The translations under genes were made by a program, and so were the position numbers. DNA of 64,000 bases from Marasmius tenuissimus (lineage: Eukaryota; Basidiomycota; Agaricomycetes; Agaricales; Marasmiaceae): contig JAQOTA010000054.1 in the NCBI GenBank assembly GCA_029532415.1, forward strand, positions 2,480,001-2,544,000. Reading direction: 5' to 3'. Positions 47,445 to 59,761 of this stretch are shown in pieces. Under the pieces are notes generated by a model, which did not search any database, was not told where the DNA came from, and was given only the letters and a program-made list of their open reading frames with translations. Numbering within the stretch: the stretch's first letter is position 1; each line of letters starts with the position of its first letter.

Positions 47445-48086
47445 ATGTTCACCACCGAACGACTCACATTACGCGCCGCCACCGACGCTGACTACGACAA
47501 ACTGTTCAAACTGTGGAACGTAGAATCCGTGATGCGAGGCGCCGGTGCAAATGCATACATGGTTCCGTATGGAGCAGGGCAGAAAGAAGAATTGGAGCGT
47601 TTGGTGAACAAGTCTACGATGTTCGCCATCATCGAGACGAAAGAAGAGAGTCCATTGTTCGCAGGCATCACGAGGATGCACATAGCGGAGCCCAAGAATC
47701 GCGACGCGGAGTTTGGACTTTCGTTTATGCCTGATTGTTGGGGGAAAGGGTATGGGACGGAAGTGACGGCGTTCATGGTCAATCATGCATTCGTAGAGCT
47801 GGGAGTGCATCGCGTCAGTCTGTGGGCCTTTAGTCACAACGCCGCCGCGTTGGGTCTATACAAGAAGATGTGAGTCCATACCGACAAATTGCACTTCCCA
47901 ACCTGACTGTGTGGGCACTACAGAGGATTCGTGGAAGAGGGCAGGAAGAGGAAATCAATATGGGTGGGCGGGAAGTGGGAAGATTTCATACTGATGGGCA
48001 TTCTGGAAGATGAATGGGTCCCTCTATCACAGCGCCAGGAGCCCAACGTCCACGGTCATAATCGTAGTATTTCTGTGAAGGAATGA
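47445..48086 (+). CDS. GNAT N-acetyltransferase, copy 2
   Basis: Paralogue of the previous gene within a tandem duplicated unit. Exons 47445-47869 and 47924-48086 give 195 aa. MFTTERLTLRAATDADYDKLFKLWNVE opens the protein; IIETKEESPLFAGITRMHI, FMPDCWGKGYGTEVTAFMVNHAF and LGVHRVSLWAFSHNAAALGLYKKIGFVEEGRKRKSIWVGGKWEDFILMGILEDEW follow. Compared with copy 1 it has a longer tail (VPLSQRQEPNVHGHNRSISVKE). An in-frame ATG at 47310 would extend it into promoter sequence and is less likely, as the TATA box lies between. Substrate unknown. Confidence 0.9.
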
Positions 48087-48430
48087 AATTCCCCTGGCGG
48101 CAACGCCCCCACTCAACACTCACATAGTACAAGAAACAGCTTGAAAGAGCTGGCGCTTGATTATTTGGGTGGCATGTGTGGCGCAATACCCTTACCCCTA
48201 AGAAAGCGAAGTTGAGACGAGGCGGGGTGGGAAACTCTCGACGATTTGATTCCTTCATTTCCAACTACATACAGACTTCCCCAGGGCGTGACGCACATCG
48301 CTGACTATTGGTTATCGACCTCGTGTGAATAGGCAAAGATATGCAACCACATCGGAGCCTGAAAGTAGAGATTTATATACACTGGGCGGTTATGGGGAGA
48401 AGTGTCATCGACAATCAGACCCCCGCAGCC
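48087..48430. other. spacer between GNAT copies 2 and 3
   Basis: This 344-base spacer holds the 3' region of the first duplicated unit and the promoter of the second. No separate gene. Confidence 0.6.
48374..48379 (+). promoter_or_regulatory. TATA box of GNAT copy 3
   Basis: TATATA followed by CACTGGG, 57 bases upstream of the ATG at 48431. Confidence 0.5.
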
Positions 48431-49073
48431 ATGTTCACCACCGAACGGCTCACATTACGCGCCGCCCTCGACTCTGACTATGACAAATTATTCAAACTCT
48501 GGAACACAGAAGCCGTGGTACGAGGCGCTTTTGCAAGTGCATACATGGCTCCGTGGGGAACAGAGCATAAGGAAGACTTGGAGCGCATGGTGAACAAGGC
48601 CACGATGTTCGCCATCATCGAGACGAAAGAAGAGACGCCATTGTTCGTAGGCATGACGAGGATGCACATACTGGAGCCCAAGAATCGCGACGCAGACTTT
48701 GGTGTTGCCTTCTTGCCTGAATTCTGGGGGAAAGGGTATGGTACAGAAGTGACGGCGTTCATGGTCAATCATGCATTCGTAGAGCTGGGAACGCATCGTG
48801 TCAGTCTATGGGCCTTTAGTCACAATACCGCCGCGTTAGCTCTATATAAGAAGATGTGAGTTCACAGAGATAAACTACACTGTACTGGGCGATGATCTGA
48901 CTGTGGGCACTAGGGGTTTCGTGGAAGAGGGCAGGAAGAGAAAATCGGTCTGGGTAGGCGGGAAGTGGGAAGATTTTATACTGATGGGTATTTTGGAAGA
49001 CGAATGGGTCTCCTTATCCCAGCGCCAGGAGATCAAAGGCCGTAGTACCAATATCGAGTCCACGAAAGAGTGA
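48431..49073 (+). CDS. GNAT N-acetyltransferase, copy 3
   Basis: Closest paralogue of copy 2. Exons 48431-48855 and 48914-49073 give 194 aa, one residue shorter. The first exon has the same length as in copy 2 (425 nt) and the intron is in the same place. Key segments: MFTTERLTLRAALDSDYDKLFKLWNTE, IIETKEETPLFVGMTRMHI, FLPEFWGKGYGTEVTAFMVNHAF, LGTHRVSLWAFSHNTAALALYKKMGFVEEGRKRK. The acetyl-CoA loop is kept and the frame is intact, so it looks functional. The C-terminal tail differs from copy 2 after SQRQE (IKGRSTNIESTKE). Confidence 0.9.
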
Positions 49074-49340
49074 ATTTTGCTCAGTAGCGGTAACGCCCCT
49101 ACTAACTACACATACTCGATGGCGGGCGATGCCATAGCACTCGAAGAGACGGCTTGAAAAAGCTGAAATCCAAGTATACTGTATTTGGGTGGCATGAGTG
49201 GCGCAACACCCTTTCTTCCTCTTGAGGTGAAGTTGAGACAAGGCGGAGCGACAAACTCTTGACAATTTGATTTCTTTATCTACCAGCTACAGACTCTCCA
49301 AAGATGTCCGAGTGCAATCCGAGTGGAAGCGTACCAAGTA

Positions 49341-50634
49341 CTAAACATTACATGCCGCAGGCCGTCCTGCATTGACGCATGCTGTGTTAAACGCGGATTC
49401 AGAAAGTGTGGTAGAATTGAAGTAGAGATGCACCCATTGCACGGTGGCAATGGCATCCGCAGTTGGGGGGCCCTTGGACCAGTTACTTATCAAAAAGTCG
49501 GGCATCAGTAATCTATTTTCTTTGAGAAGGAGACCGAACGTACGGGTCGCCATTGGTCCACACGTTGAGAATGAATCTGGATGGTGTAGTGGGAACTTGC
49601 GTAGTAATTGTTCTGTTCGACTGGACGATTCAAACTCAGTTTCGAAGATCCCTGTATATGATGGCACAGTCACTTACCTTCAGTCCGGAGCCGTCGTAAG
49701 AATATACGGTTCTTGCTGGGAACCAGTCAATTTGATGGTTGCCGAACGTCCTGCGAGGTTTATTGAGGTCAATCCTGCAAGCATCGATGTCACTTCGGGT
49801 TATACATACGTGAAGTCAGCACCAGAGATGACGGTATTCTGCGAGCGCGGCCTTGAGCAGAACAGATACTTTAATGCAAATGCTTCTTACCAGTGAGGCT
49901 CCAGCCGTCCTGCCAGGCTGATTGGTGTAGTAAACGCGTTGATAGTAATCGGGATCGGCGGAAAGGAACTCGATATCTTGCTCTTGGGTTCCAGAGATGT
50001 ACGTGAAAAATCCTGGGATACAGTGACATCGATATTTCGGCCTGCGGCTACAGAAGGGCGAATCTCACCAAAAACTGCGCCTGGGACACTCGGGACTTGT
50101 GCGCGCATCCTGAACGTGCCATACTTGATGTCAGATCTCTGTTTCGACTTTAGTCCAAGTATAACAAGACAGTGTTTAGCAGCCACACCTTCGTGTAGAT
50201 CTGCGCACATTTGGCGTTACCGCCCGTGTACTGATGGGGGAATCCCGGGAAAGATGAGTCCTGTAAGCCACTCTATCTGAACGACGATAATGATTTCTCA
50301 CCGCCGAAGCCTTCAGTCCCAGAGCGTCGTTGTGCTGGAACACGTTGGCAGCAGTGTACTCGATATTGGCTGTTGCAGGGGCCTCCTGAGGTTCGATTTC
50401 GTTGGTCGAGATCATCCAGTTGGCGTTGACAGCTGCGAGTGCTCCTGCGGCCTGTGTGAAGGTCGATACTATTGCTTCACGCTGCGTTCATCAACGATGG
50501 TGCCATAGTCCTCTTCAACAATAGAAGACGACTCACCCATACGTTGCCGTTTGAATCTCGGTAGCCACATTGGCAACTCTGAGCAAAGGCAAGTCCGGGT
50601 GCGAGTGCCACAAGGAGAACCTGGAGATACTTCA
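49341..50634 (-). CDS. secreted GH16-family glycoside hydrolase-like protein
   Basis: Probably acts on beta-glucans in the cell wall or outside the cell. Signal peptide MKYLQVLLVALAPGLAFA, then QSCQCGYRDSNGNVW. Exons joined over short introns give REAIVSTFTQAAGALAAVNANWMI, PQYTGGNAKCAQIYTK, YGTFRMRAQVPSVPGAVFGFFTYI, SGTQEQDIEFLSADPDYY (catalytic E-x-D-x-E of GH16), KPRRTFGNHQIDWFP, VYSYDGSGLK, RFILNVWTNGDPNWSKGPPTAD and the end FNTACVNAGRPAACNV. The strand order and catalytic motif fit the concanavalin-like fold. About seven introns, one of only about 41 nt. It could be a GH16 of the broad fungal CRH/laminarinase group; which one cannot be told. Confidence 0.82.
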
Positions 50635-51084
50635 TCGGAATAGAATCGAGAGCTGGGGCTGAATGCTGAAATATATGCAAGGATGGAAGGGCTTTAAATA
50701 CCTGCTTGCCACCCCATGAGGTCAGCCGAATACCGGAAGATGAGAATCAAGAAGAACAGAGTAGAGCACATGCGACTGCCGCAGACCGATAGGACCGACG
50801 TATGGATCGAAAAACAAGATTTTTGGTTCCTCCAGCACGGAAAAATGTGCGACAGTGTTATTCCCTTCAGGCAAAGTCAATCAATCCATTGGTAAGACGA
50901 GGGCGGAATTGAATCTCGCCGCCCGTGCGCCTTTCCGTTGGCTAGTTCCGACTCGGCTTCGTCCAGAGCGCTGCGGACATTGTTGTGTTTGTGATGGGAG
51001 TACCAGGCACAATTGCGATTGAAAACGCTAGAATTGACGGTACAACAGAACATATGATCAGCCAGAACTACGCCACTAATTCCA
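50635..51084. other. intergenic region upstream of the GH16 gene
   Basis: About 450 bases between the GH16 start and the RPAP1 stop, both minus strand. AT-rich TATAT near 50672 may serve as the GH16 TATA element. No gene supported. Confidence 0.5.
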
Positions 51085-54000
51085 CTACTGGTCGAACAAA
51101 CCCTTTACTCTCTGCACTAGGTCAGAGCCACCCCATCTGTCAACCTGTTGCAACCGCTCGTTCCTCAACACACCGAGGCCACCGAAGCAATCGGGAGGAA
51201 CAAGGCCGCCTGTATCTTCCTGTTTGTACCTGATCATTTCTCTTACGACATCTGGCGCACACTGATCCACAACAACTTTGAACAATCTGCTGGCACGTTC
51301 CTCGTTCGCGGGTTTCCCGGGAAGCAAATCAGACCAGATGTTACATGCAATATGATGGACCGCGATCAGGCGAACCAGACCATCTAGAGCTGAGCCGTGT
51401 TTGACGAGAGCCCGCAAATAGGCGCTGATCATTTGGGGGTCGTCTTCGGCAGGCCACAGGTACTCCTTCAGGTCTGCAGCAATCACTTGTTCGATAGGTA
51501 TGCGGATGGTTTTGACGACGTGGCTGAAATCGTTCCACAAGTGCTTTCGATAGTCCACCGGGTATCGCATCGAGGTTGGAGGTAGAAGCAATCTCGCGAA
51601 AAGAGGATGGGAGAATGAAATGGAGTCATACAGGCCAACGAAGTCGGTGTAATACTGGTAGAAAGGCGTGGACGGGCCTAGGAACCCTACCGCAGCCTCC
51701 TCGAGTGTCGATTGTGATGGGATATGTGGGGATGCGGACAGTGTGTAGGGAGAGAGAAGTGCCTCCATATATCTGACCACCGCGCTGTCCCGGTGAACCT
51801 CCTGGGCAGCGTGATTCTGTTCCTGGTCATGCTCTAACATAAAGACTTTCATACAGCTGAACGTCGCCTCTTCACGAGTCAACACCGCGTTGGAAAGCGC
51901 ATTGGCGAATCTAACTATGACCTCTCGTGCGATAGTTGTCAGTAACAAGGATGCGCGAACAATCTCCGTTTCTGACGCATCGAAAGAAGATGGAAGAGCC
52001 TCCTTGTTTGCGAAGAAGGAAGATTCACTTCCGGAATGGAGGACATGATCCAGCGGGATGATAGTCCAGTCCTTCCTCAAAGGCAGACCTGACGGTGACC
52101 ACCCGGCCTTACGTGATGTTGGAGCTGAAGGGAGTCGCTGTGAAGTTACCCGGGATATCGAGGAAGGTGTGATGCACAAGGGACTAATGTGGGTGTCGGT
52201 TGCAGGGACGATTTCAAACTGCAAGAAAGGCCGGACAGCATCCCATCCGCCCTTATCCCATATTGCTTGTGGAACATCCAAGCCCCTTGCTTCGGCCCAC
52301 CCGGGTGTCATCAAAAGAAGTGCATGGTCGACGAGGTCTAGGGCGTACTCTTCGTCCCCGGCCTGGAATGTGAGCAATGTGGAGAACGCTTGGGCAAGCC
52401 AGAGATCGTCGTTAACGCCGGGGAGGAAGCGTGAAAGACGAACGTAATGGGAAAGTAATGCAGTCAGGGGGCGCCTGTAAAGTTGTGAAAGGGCTTCCTT
52501 GACCTTGTTCTGGACCTTCTTTCCCCACCCGCCACGCGCGACCAGAGTAGCACACGACTCCGAGATGTGTGCGAATGGCAAGTCAAAAGGTGGGGAGGCC
52601 AACGGCTCTTGTGACGGAGGTGGGCAACAAGCAAGCCAAACGCGAATCACTGACATCAACTCGTACGCACAAGCTCCCAGTTGACGTCGATCCGCTAGTA
52701 GATCCATGGCATAAGAGGATTTGATCGACGCAGCGATCGTGGTGACTCTTTTCCCATCCAACCCGTCAGGGGTAAAGGTCTTCCTAAAGACCGTCATTGA
52801 TGCCAGTCGCTCGTCCTCCCCTCCCTTGACACCATTCACCTTGCACCCTTCAAGCCACGCAGCCAACGCTCTGAAAACAGCTGACCGTGCTCGCCAAACA
52901 TAGTGCGACGTTGGAGTATCGGAGGGGAGTCCTGCGAGGGCCTCGTTCAGATCGAGGAGGTCCTTGCCCCACTCCCAACCAACGACTTGACTCCACAAAA
53001 GATCGTGGCTCGGAGTGGTCGAATGCGGATCTGTCGCGCAGACGATCCATGATTCCAGGAGAGCCGCCCATTTAGAGACCAACTTCAGGTGCCTCTCCAG
53101 CAACGATGCGTCCGACGGCAATGACTGAATGTATGAGCCAACTTTCCACCACAGCTCACGGCCGTCCGTCGCAACATGTGAGAACAACCCATATCGCGCC
53201 AAGGTAGCGTAAAAGCGGATGATTTCGCCCAGTACCTCAAGGACATGCGACGCGGAGTGGTCCTCTGGAGTGAGCTTCGCTGAAGCAATTATACGGAGGA
53301 ACATGTCTGATGATTTACTGAGTGTGTCAGCATTGGATCGGGAGGCCAAAGCCAGGGTCGTCAGGAACCGAAGACTTTGAACGTCAGGTACCGAGGAAGC
53401 GCTCGTCGAGGAGTAATGGTCGATAAAGGATCGGATAATAGCAGGGACAAGCTTCGGCACGGCGGTAATCTCGTTAGCGAACTTTTTTGTATGAAGAGCT
53501 AACCGATGGAGGATGGAGACCACGAGATGTTGAACGGGAGTGATTTGTCGGTCCGCAACGCAGGTATTGTCAGGAGGTAACGAGAAGATCGCAAGAAGTT
53601 GAGGCAGAGCATCTGTGAGGGGGAATGATTCTATTAATTCCGATCCCCCAAATTCAATGCCTCCCCACTCATAGTATTCTTCGTCATCCAGTACGGGCTC
53701 CCAACCCACTACACACTCCCACACGATCTCAACAGCTTTTACTCCAACGATACCACGTTCTGGTAGTGCTTCTAGCCCAGCGAATAGAATGCGCTTCAGC
53801 AACGGTGGGGATGAATTTGACAGTTCGTCAATTATAGACCTGGTTTCGTCGCCTTGAGAAAGGCCATTACTGCTCGTTTTGCACCACCAGTTAACAACGC
53901 CCCTCAGGACACCGAGCATCGCGGCTCGCTGGGCGGGGACTTTTGATCTGCTTAGCAGGAATATGTCGTCGAGTGTGTACCCCGCACTTCTGCCTTCTGC

Positions 54001-55135
54001 GTGATGGTGAAGTCCGAGATGGGTCGGCAGAGAGAACATCTTGGAACGCGGGATGGGTGTACCCGTCAAATCGAACCTGAGTTGATCTGCTTTCGTGTCA
54101 TCCTTGCCGCCAACCAGAGGCTCAGTCATCCAAGCGATGTCAGGGTTATCGGTGGGTGCAGAGGGGAAAAATCGTCGTCGAATGAATTCTGGTGTACCCT
54201 CATCGGGTTCAGGGTCTTCCAGAGGCCCAGAATGTGAACTAGCCTCTGTTTCCTTCACGGAACCTGAGTTAGTCGTTGTTGATGAAGACAGCTGCACCGG
54301 CTCCGTGGATGCGTGCTTCAAAGACGAGTCTTCGTAAGTTCCCAGCGAAACGATATCCGTAGACTCATCGGAACCCGGAGGCGGTGGTGGAGGCAACGCA
54401 AGGAACGACTTTTTGCGAGGAGAAGGTGGCGCGGACTCGTAAACGTGTACATTCTCTGGTACAAGGTTTGCAAAGCGCAGCTTGCGTGGACCTCGTGTCG
54501 GACTATTAGGGCGAGTTGAACTTCTTGACAGGGATGACGGTGGGGGTGAACCTTCGCAATCATTCTTGAGTAATAAAGTAAGAAAAACAGTGAATGAGAT
54601 TACCACTACGGGATGGTGTTGCAGGTTCCGGGGCCTCAGAAGTGACAGGTACTACCGCAGAGTTAGAACCTAGCCTCATTACAGACACAAGTTGCTCACC
54701 TGGTTCCAAAGGAATTGCAGATTTTTCTTTGCGTTCTCTCGCTTCCCTCGCTCTCTTTAAGAGGTCCCCCACACCAGCACCAAATCTCTCTAGCACCTCT
54801 CTAATTTCACTCTCCCTCTCCTCTTCCGTCATGTTCTCAACCCTGGCTTCATTCTCTCGGCTGATTTGTGATCTCCAGTCCTGTTCAGACTGAGGCTCTC
54901 TATGGGGAACGACGCGTGGGACGGGTGCATCTCGACTGATCGTAGGATTTGTTTGAGCTGACTCTCTACTCCTCGTAAATGCGCTCTTGCCTTTCGCCCT
55001 CTCAAGGGACCGATGCTGTACCACAGGAAAACCGCCCTTTGCTGTCTGTGATATGGAGGGAGGCTTGGATTTGGACGACGAAGGTGTCCTCTCAACCACA
55101 GAGCCAATAAGGTCTGGAGAGAGGAGTGACTGCAT
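51085..55135 (-). CDS. RPAP1: RNA polymerase II-associated protein 1 (RPAP1)
   Basis: Large helical-repeat protein thought to act in assembly or nuclear import of RNA polymerase II (Rba50 in yeast). Exons 55135-54604 and 54551-51085 give 1332 aa. The N-terminal RPAP1_N signature is WRSQISRENEARVENMTEEERESEIREVLERFG, at residues about 85-120. The RPAP1_C signature is RFDLTGTPIPRSKMFSLPTHLGLHHHAEGRSAGYTLDDIFLLSRSKVPAQRAAMLGVL. The long remainder is alpha-helical HEAT/ARM-like (many LL/AL pairs, for example LPQLLAIFSLPPD and AIIRSFIDHYSS). The single intron (54552-54603) joins PSRS to GSPPPSSL. It shares about 200 bp of upstream DNA with the divergent MPS1 gene. Confidence 0.92.
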
Positions 55136-55337
55136 TGATTATGGGTTCGGTATGGGCTGGCAATGAGTGTACAGAATCAGTGGCATTTGTGCAGCGCGGA
55201 AAGCAGGAAAGAAGGCTCTGTCACATGTTACATAAGCAAGACGACAACGTGACCCGTCGCGTTGCAGAACTTGCTGCCTCGTGTTTGATTTTGGTCAACA
55301 GAACCAATTACCTGTTTCTCCCTTTCTTCTTGCCGCC
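55136..55337. promoter_or_regulatory. bidirectional promoter, RPAP1 / MPS1
   Basis: Only 202 bases separate the start codons of these divergent housekeeping genes. No TATA box is evident in either direction. The segment includes GCATTTGTGCAGCGCGG and GACAACGTGACC (an E-box-like ACGTGA). Confidence 0.6.
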
Positions 55338-58300
55338 ATGTCCTCCTCCACACCTCCGCCCTCGTCACCTATCCCTTCATCGTCGCCACAGATGTCTCCT
55401 GCAAGCCCGGCAGGCTCAGATGACTCATATATCGAACAGCTTTCTTTTACATACGTCGACGACGGTGAGGGCAACATCGTTCGTCTTCCAAGAGACTCAG
55501 GTCCCAGTCCCCCATCGGCAACGGATGCACCAGAAAGAGGAGATGGAAGGAGGTCAACAGCTGGTGAAAACCAGGATCAATCACCCATTGAGCCTGGTAA
55601 CGTGGGTGTTCGTTTTGCGAAGGGATCAGGCACCAGTCCACCAATTTCAGCTATTGAAAGCAAACCAGATCACCCCAAACTCGATTTTCCACCACGAGCA
55701 TCGCATTCTCTTCAGCAATACAACGAATCGAATACGAATCCTATTTCTCCTGTCCCCAGACGATCATCGCTGTCTCGTTCAGAGAGCGCATATCCTGTTC
55801 TGAACGGACCACAAACTGCCACCTCAGAAAGAGATAGAGAACGTGTACCTAGATCTTTTCAACGGGTCGCTTCAGGTCCTGCACTATCCGGTGTCACATC
55901 TGGCGCGTCGACCGCTGCCTCGATTTTGCCTGGTCGTGTCAGGGTAGCTGCGGATGTGCAATCGCGAGCTCAGCAGAAGAAGAACGCAGAGGAATTGAGG
56001 GCCAAGTTGTTGTCAACTGATTACTACGGCACCTACTCTCACGTAGAGGAGAAAGAGAATATGCGTGGCTCTGACGAAATACCCAGTGTCGGGGAGCTGT
56101 ATGGTTCGCGACAGAGTGTACCGTCGGGTGTCTCAACTGCCAATGGAGGGCCACAACTTACTCGTCTTGCACCTCCCTCAAGGAGCTATGGTTCCCATCC
56201 ATCAAGTGGCACATCATATCCTTTGTCACAAGCACCCGTCAATTCATCGACGTCACGCACGAGTGGCTCGCGGTTACTCAAAGGTTCTTCCTCTAAGTAT
56301 GCAGCGGATCGGGTCAATGACTTTGGTGCAATGACGGAGAGTGAGAACGAGGATGGGACACACAGAGACAGTGGGTATGGGTCAGTCAGTGGCCCAAATG
56401 GGCACTATGATTCAAAGGGAGACACGGATATTGGTATGTTTCCCAGTTTCTTTCATGACGGCTTTGTATTGAACCGTGTACAGATGAGTACGAGCCACCA
56501 CCACAATCAGCTCGCTCCCTTCAAGGAGGCGTAATTTCTCTGAATAGCTCAAGCAATAATCGCCCACGCAGATCAGCTAGTCTCAGCGAATCCCGTGAGT
56601 TGTCTTCATTTACCCCATATTTCTCGTATTCATTCCCTCTTCCTAAAGGCAATCAGGAAGAACCACCACCTCCCAGTCATCGACCGCCTCAAGCTGGTCG
56701 ACCGGGAACAAGTCTTGGCCTTCGCCGGGAGGCTCCTGTAATACCATCAAGGAGGGAGGAACCAGAACCCAACTACGGTGAGTATGACGAAGTCTCGTAA
56801 CAATGGGATATCGACCCTGACTCGTTTATCAGAGCATGACTACCAGCAGTCGCGTCAAACACCTTCACCAACACACCCTGCGGCCACGCGGGCTGCCCCG
56901 GCACGGCCGGTGTATAGTCACAAACGTCGCGACTCAGACACTCTTCGAAGCGTCCCACATCCACAGTCAACGCCTGGAACTTCGACCTATTCTCCAACCA
57001 TTGTCGACAACGGGTTGCCACCAGGTTTGTCCCCATCAGCTAGAGGCGTGCGTACCTCCAGCTCCGGGCCAAACGGTTTATCAGTCAAGCATCGACGTAG
57101 CCCCACGGCTCCAGAACCGCCTACGACCAGTGGAAACTTGAAAGCGGGAACTTCGTCCAGCACATCTGGCAAAACTTGGGCGAACGGAGATAGGAACAGT
57201 GGCGAACAATACTACGAGCAACCACCAGCTCCGCCCCAGCCTGAGCGGGAGGTCAAGAGGGAGAGGGAGCAACGTGTTTCACGGCAGGTAAGAGGCCTCG
57301 GTAATTGCAGGCTCCTCGCGTGCTCATCCTCGACAGATGCCGTCCAAGTCGACGTCCATGTCGGTTTCGCAAATGCAACCACAGTCGACAAAGGGTCACC
57401 ACATAGCGGTATGTAACTTTGGATGGAGGCCAAACTTGATTTTGATTTATATGTCGTTTAGGTCAACAAGAAGGTGTATGCTCGGCTTGACATGGTCGGA
57501 AAGGGAGGCTCCTCGAGAGTTTATCGTGTCATGGACGGAGATAGCAACATTTTTGCCATCAAGCGTGTCTCGCTGGAAAACAGCGACGCCGAAACTTTGC
57601 AGGGCTACATGAACGAAATTGCACTTCTTAACCGCTTGGCAGGAAACAGCAAGATCATCCGGCTCATTGACAGTGAGGTCAAGCTCGGCACTGGCAACAC
57701 CAAGGGGCATCTGTTTTTGGTGATGGAATGTGGAGAGATTGATCTGGCTAGGCTTCTTCAAGAGCGGGTTTCGCAGCCACTGAACTTGCTTTGGGTTGGG
57801 TATTACTGGCAACAGGTACGTATGCTGTGCTCATGGGGACTTCTTTCTTCTGAAGTCGACTCTCCACAGATGCTAGAAGCCGTTCAAGTGATCCACGATG
57901 AGAAGATTGTGCATTCTGATCTTAAGCCTGCAAACTTTGTCGTGGTCAAAGGGAACCTAAAGCTGATTGATTTCGGTATCGCAAACGCAATAGCGAATGA
58001 CACAACGAACATTCATAGGGAACACCAGGTGAGTCTACTCCATCTCATATCCGAGCTGGATCATGATAGTGGTAATACAGATTGGGACCGTGAACTATAT
58101 GTCGCCCGAGGCCATCGAATTTCCTGATGGGATGGCTCGACTCAAAGTAGGACGTTCGAGTGATGTGTGGTCATTGGGGTGTATCCTCTACCAGATGGTT
58201 TACGGTCTGCCGCCCTTCAATCATTTGACGGTTTACCAAAAGATGAGGGCTATTCCCGATCCCTCACACGTCATTGAGTACCCCGAATACTCTGTGCCGG

Positions 58301-58790
58301 TGCAGCCTGTACCGAAAGACGCTTCGCCTTCCGCCAAACCGCAAAAGCTCTACCATTTAAAGCAGAAAGTGAGGAGGGATGTCATTGCGGATATACAAAG
58401 TTGTCTGTGCCGGAGCTCGAAGGAGAGGATGACAATACCAGAGTTGTTGAAACAAGACTGGCTGTCGATGGAAGAGAAGGTTACTCCCCCACCTCGTATG
58501 TAATGATTTCTTTTGCGCTTGGCAGAGTTGGCTGATGTACCCCACAGCAAGCAAATGGGATCTCATCAAGGACGGAGAAACCATCATCGACTCGCACTAT
58601 ATGAAACAGCTCCTGGCCTATGGAATCAAGCTCGGGGAAACAGGAAGAGTTTCCGATGACCCGGCACACCTGGAGATGGAAGCAGCGGTATGTTGAATAG
58701 CACTTGCTTCTCTTCTTCTACTGATTTCTGGCTATTCATCTACAGCGTCTCGTGAGCGAGCTCAGGTCCATATGCAAGGGAACAACATAA
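55338..58790 (+). CDS. MPS1: Mps1/TTK-family spindle checkpoint kinase
   Basis: Dual-specificity kinase of the spindle assembly checkpoint that acts at kinetochores and spindle pole bodies. A long disordered Ser/Pro-rich N-terminus (MSSSTPPPSSPIP...) is followed by a C-terminal kinase domain: KVYARLDMVGKGGSSRVYRVM (P-loop), NIFAIKRVSLENSD (Lys), LVMECGEIDLARLL, HDEKIVHSDLKPANFVVV (catalytic loop), KLIDFGIANAI, then the Mps1 hallmark HREHQIGTVNYMSPEAIE, SSDVWSLGCILYQMVYGLPPF, LLKQDWL. The HRD motif is HSD, as is usual for Mps1. The end is RLVSELRSICKGTT. Start at 55338 has the strong context GCCGCCATGT; the frame is open upstream to 55281 but that lies in the shared promoter. Several small introns. 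Confidence 0.92.
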
Positions 58791-59761
58791 GGAGCTTCCA
58801 TCAAATATCTCCTGCCCTTCCCGTCCTCTCCCCTCTCTCTGACAGACTCGGTCGATTTAAATTTATCTGTTATCTGTACATTTCCTACTCAGACATCTCC
58901 CTCCTCGTGTTTCTTTCCTTCCACTCATAGCATGTTTTGCATTTTAATTCCACACTCCACCCATCCCCTCTTCCACCATGACCCTCCATCCACGCCGCCA
59001 GCTACCAATCTCTGCTACCGCACAGAAAATGAAAAGGTGCTGTATCATTATGTATGTCGCTATGTATTTTTTTTCCCTCCTTTCCGAACGTCGTGTCTCC
59101 TGTTTCGTTTCCCAGTCCATCACATCCGTCCCTTCCATCCCATTCCCATCGTCAAAACACCCGCTTTCTGTGTTTCTTCTGAAGCTTTCCCGTCGTCCTC
59201 CCTCTCCCTTTTTCTCAATCTCTTTTGCATATCCTCTTGCTAAGTATTTGCTATCGACATGTTATCGTAAAGTCCGGACTGTTTCGTTCAACTCAACACT
59301 CCTTTCCTTCCCATCCGCATCTATCGTGCGGGTATATCATAGAATCCTCAAATGCAATCATGTTCACTTTCTTCTATTTGTGGATCGTACCGAGTTTCCC
59401 TCGGTCCCCCATGTGGCGATGACGAAGGGTGATTGTAGTTGTACAACGGTATTCCCTGTGACTGGGGGACCTCGTTTTATTAAGTAGTACATGTAGCAAG
59501 CAAGAATTGCAATGACCCTCTGTGCAGGGGTGGTAGTGAGTAACTTGATAGCAAGGGGGGAGTGACAGGAGTGCAAGTGGCAACTGGCAGGTTGTTGTCT
59601 AACGAAGTCAACGGGACTCATCAACAAATAGGCCCGGAAAAAAATTGATACGTGCAAGGTGGCGATTGAAGGGGGACAACTGGAATACAACGTTCGACGC
59701 TTGAAATGGAATGGTATCATCACAGCAAAAAGTATGTATCAAGATATCATGCATAGCAGTC
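58791..59761. other. convergent 3' region
   Basis: About 970 bases between the MPS1 stop and the end of the minus-strand membrane protein gene. The left half is C/T-rich (58800-59200). Frames on both strands show no domain. If the minus-strand gene uses its alternative reading frame it extends to 59608. Confidence 0.5.

Larger units (their letters stand above)
47270..49290. repeat. tandem segmental duplication of a GNAT gene, ~986-bp unit
   Basis: Two head-to-tail units of about 1 kb, roughly 47270-48285 and 48286-49290. Start codons are 986 bases apart. Similarity extends beyond the genes. Upstream, both units have GACT-TTGG ... TGTGAATAGG ... a TATATA box ... ACTGGG ... GGGGAGAA ... CCCCGCAGCCATG. 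Downstream, both have GGTAACGCCCC/GGCAACGCCCC and TATTTGGGTGGCATG-GTGGCGCAA-ACCC. The exact ends need an alignment. Confidence 0.8.
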
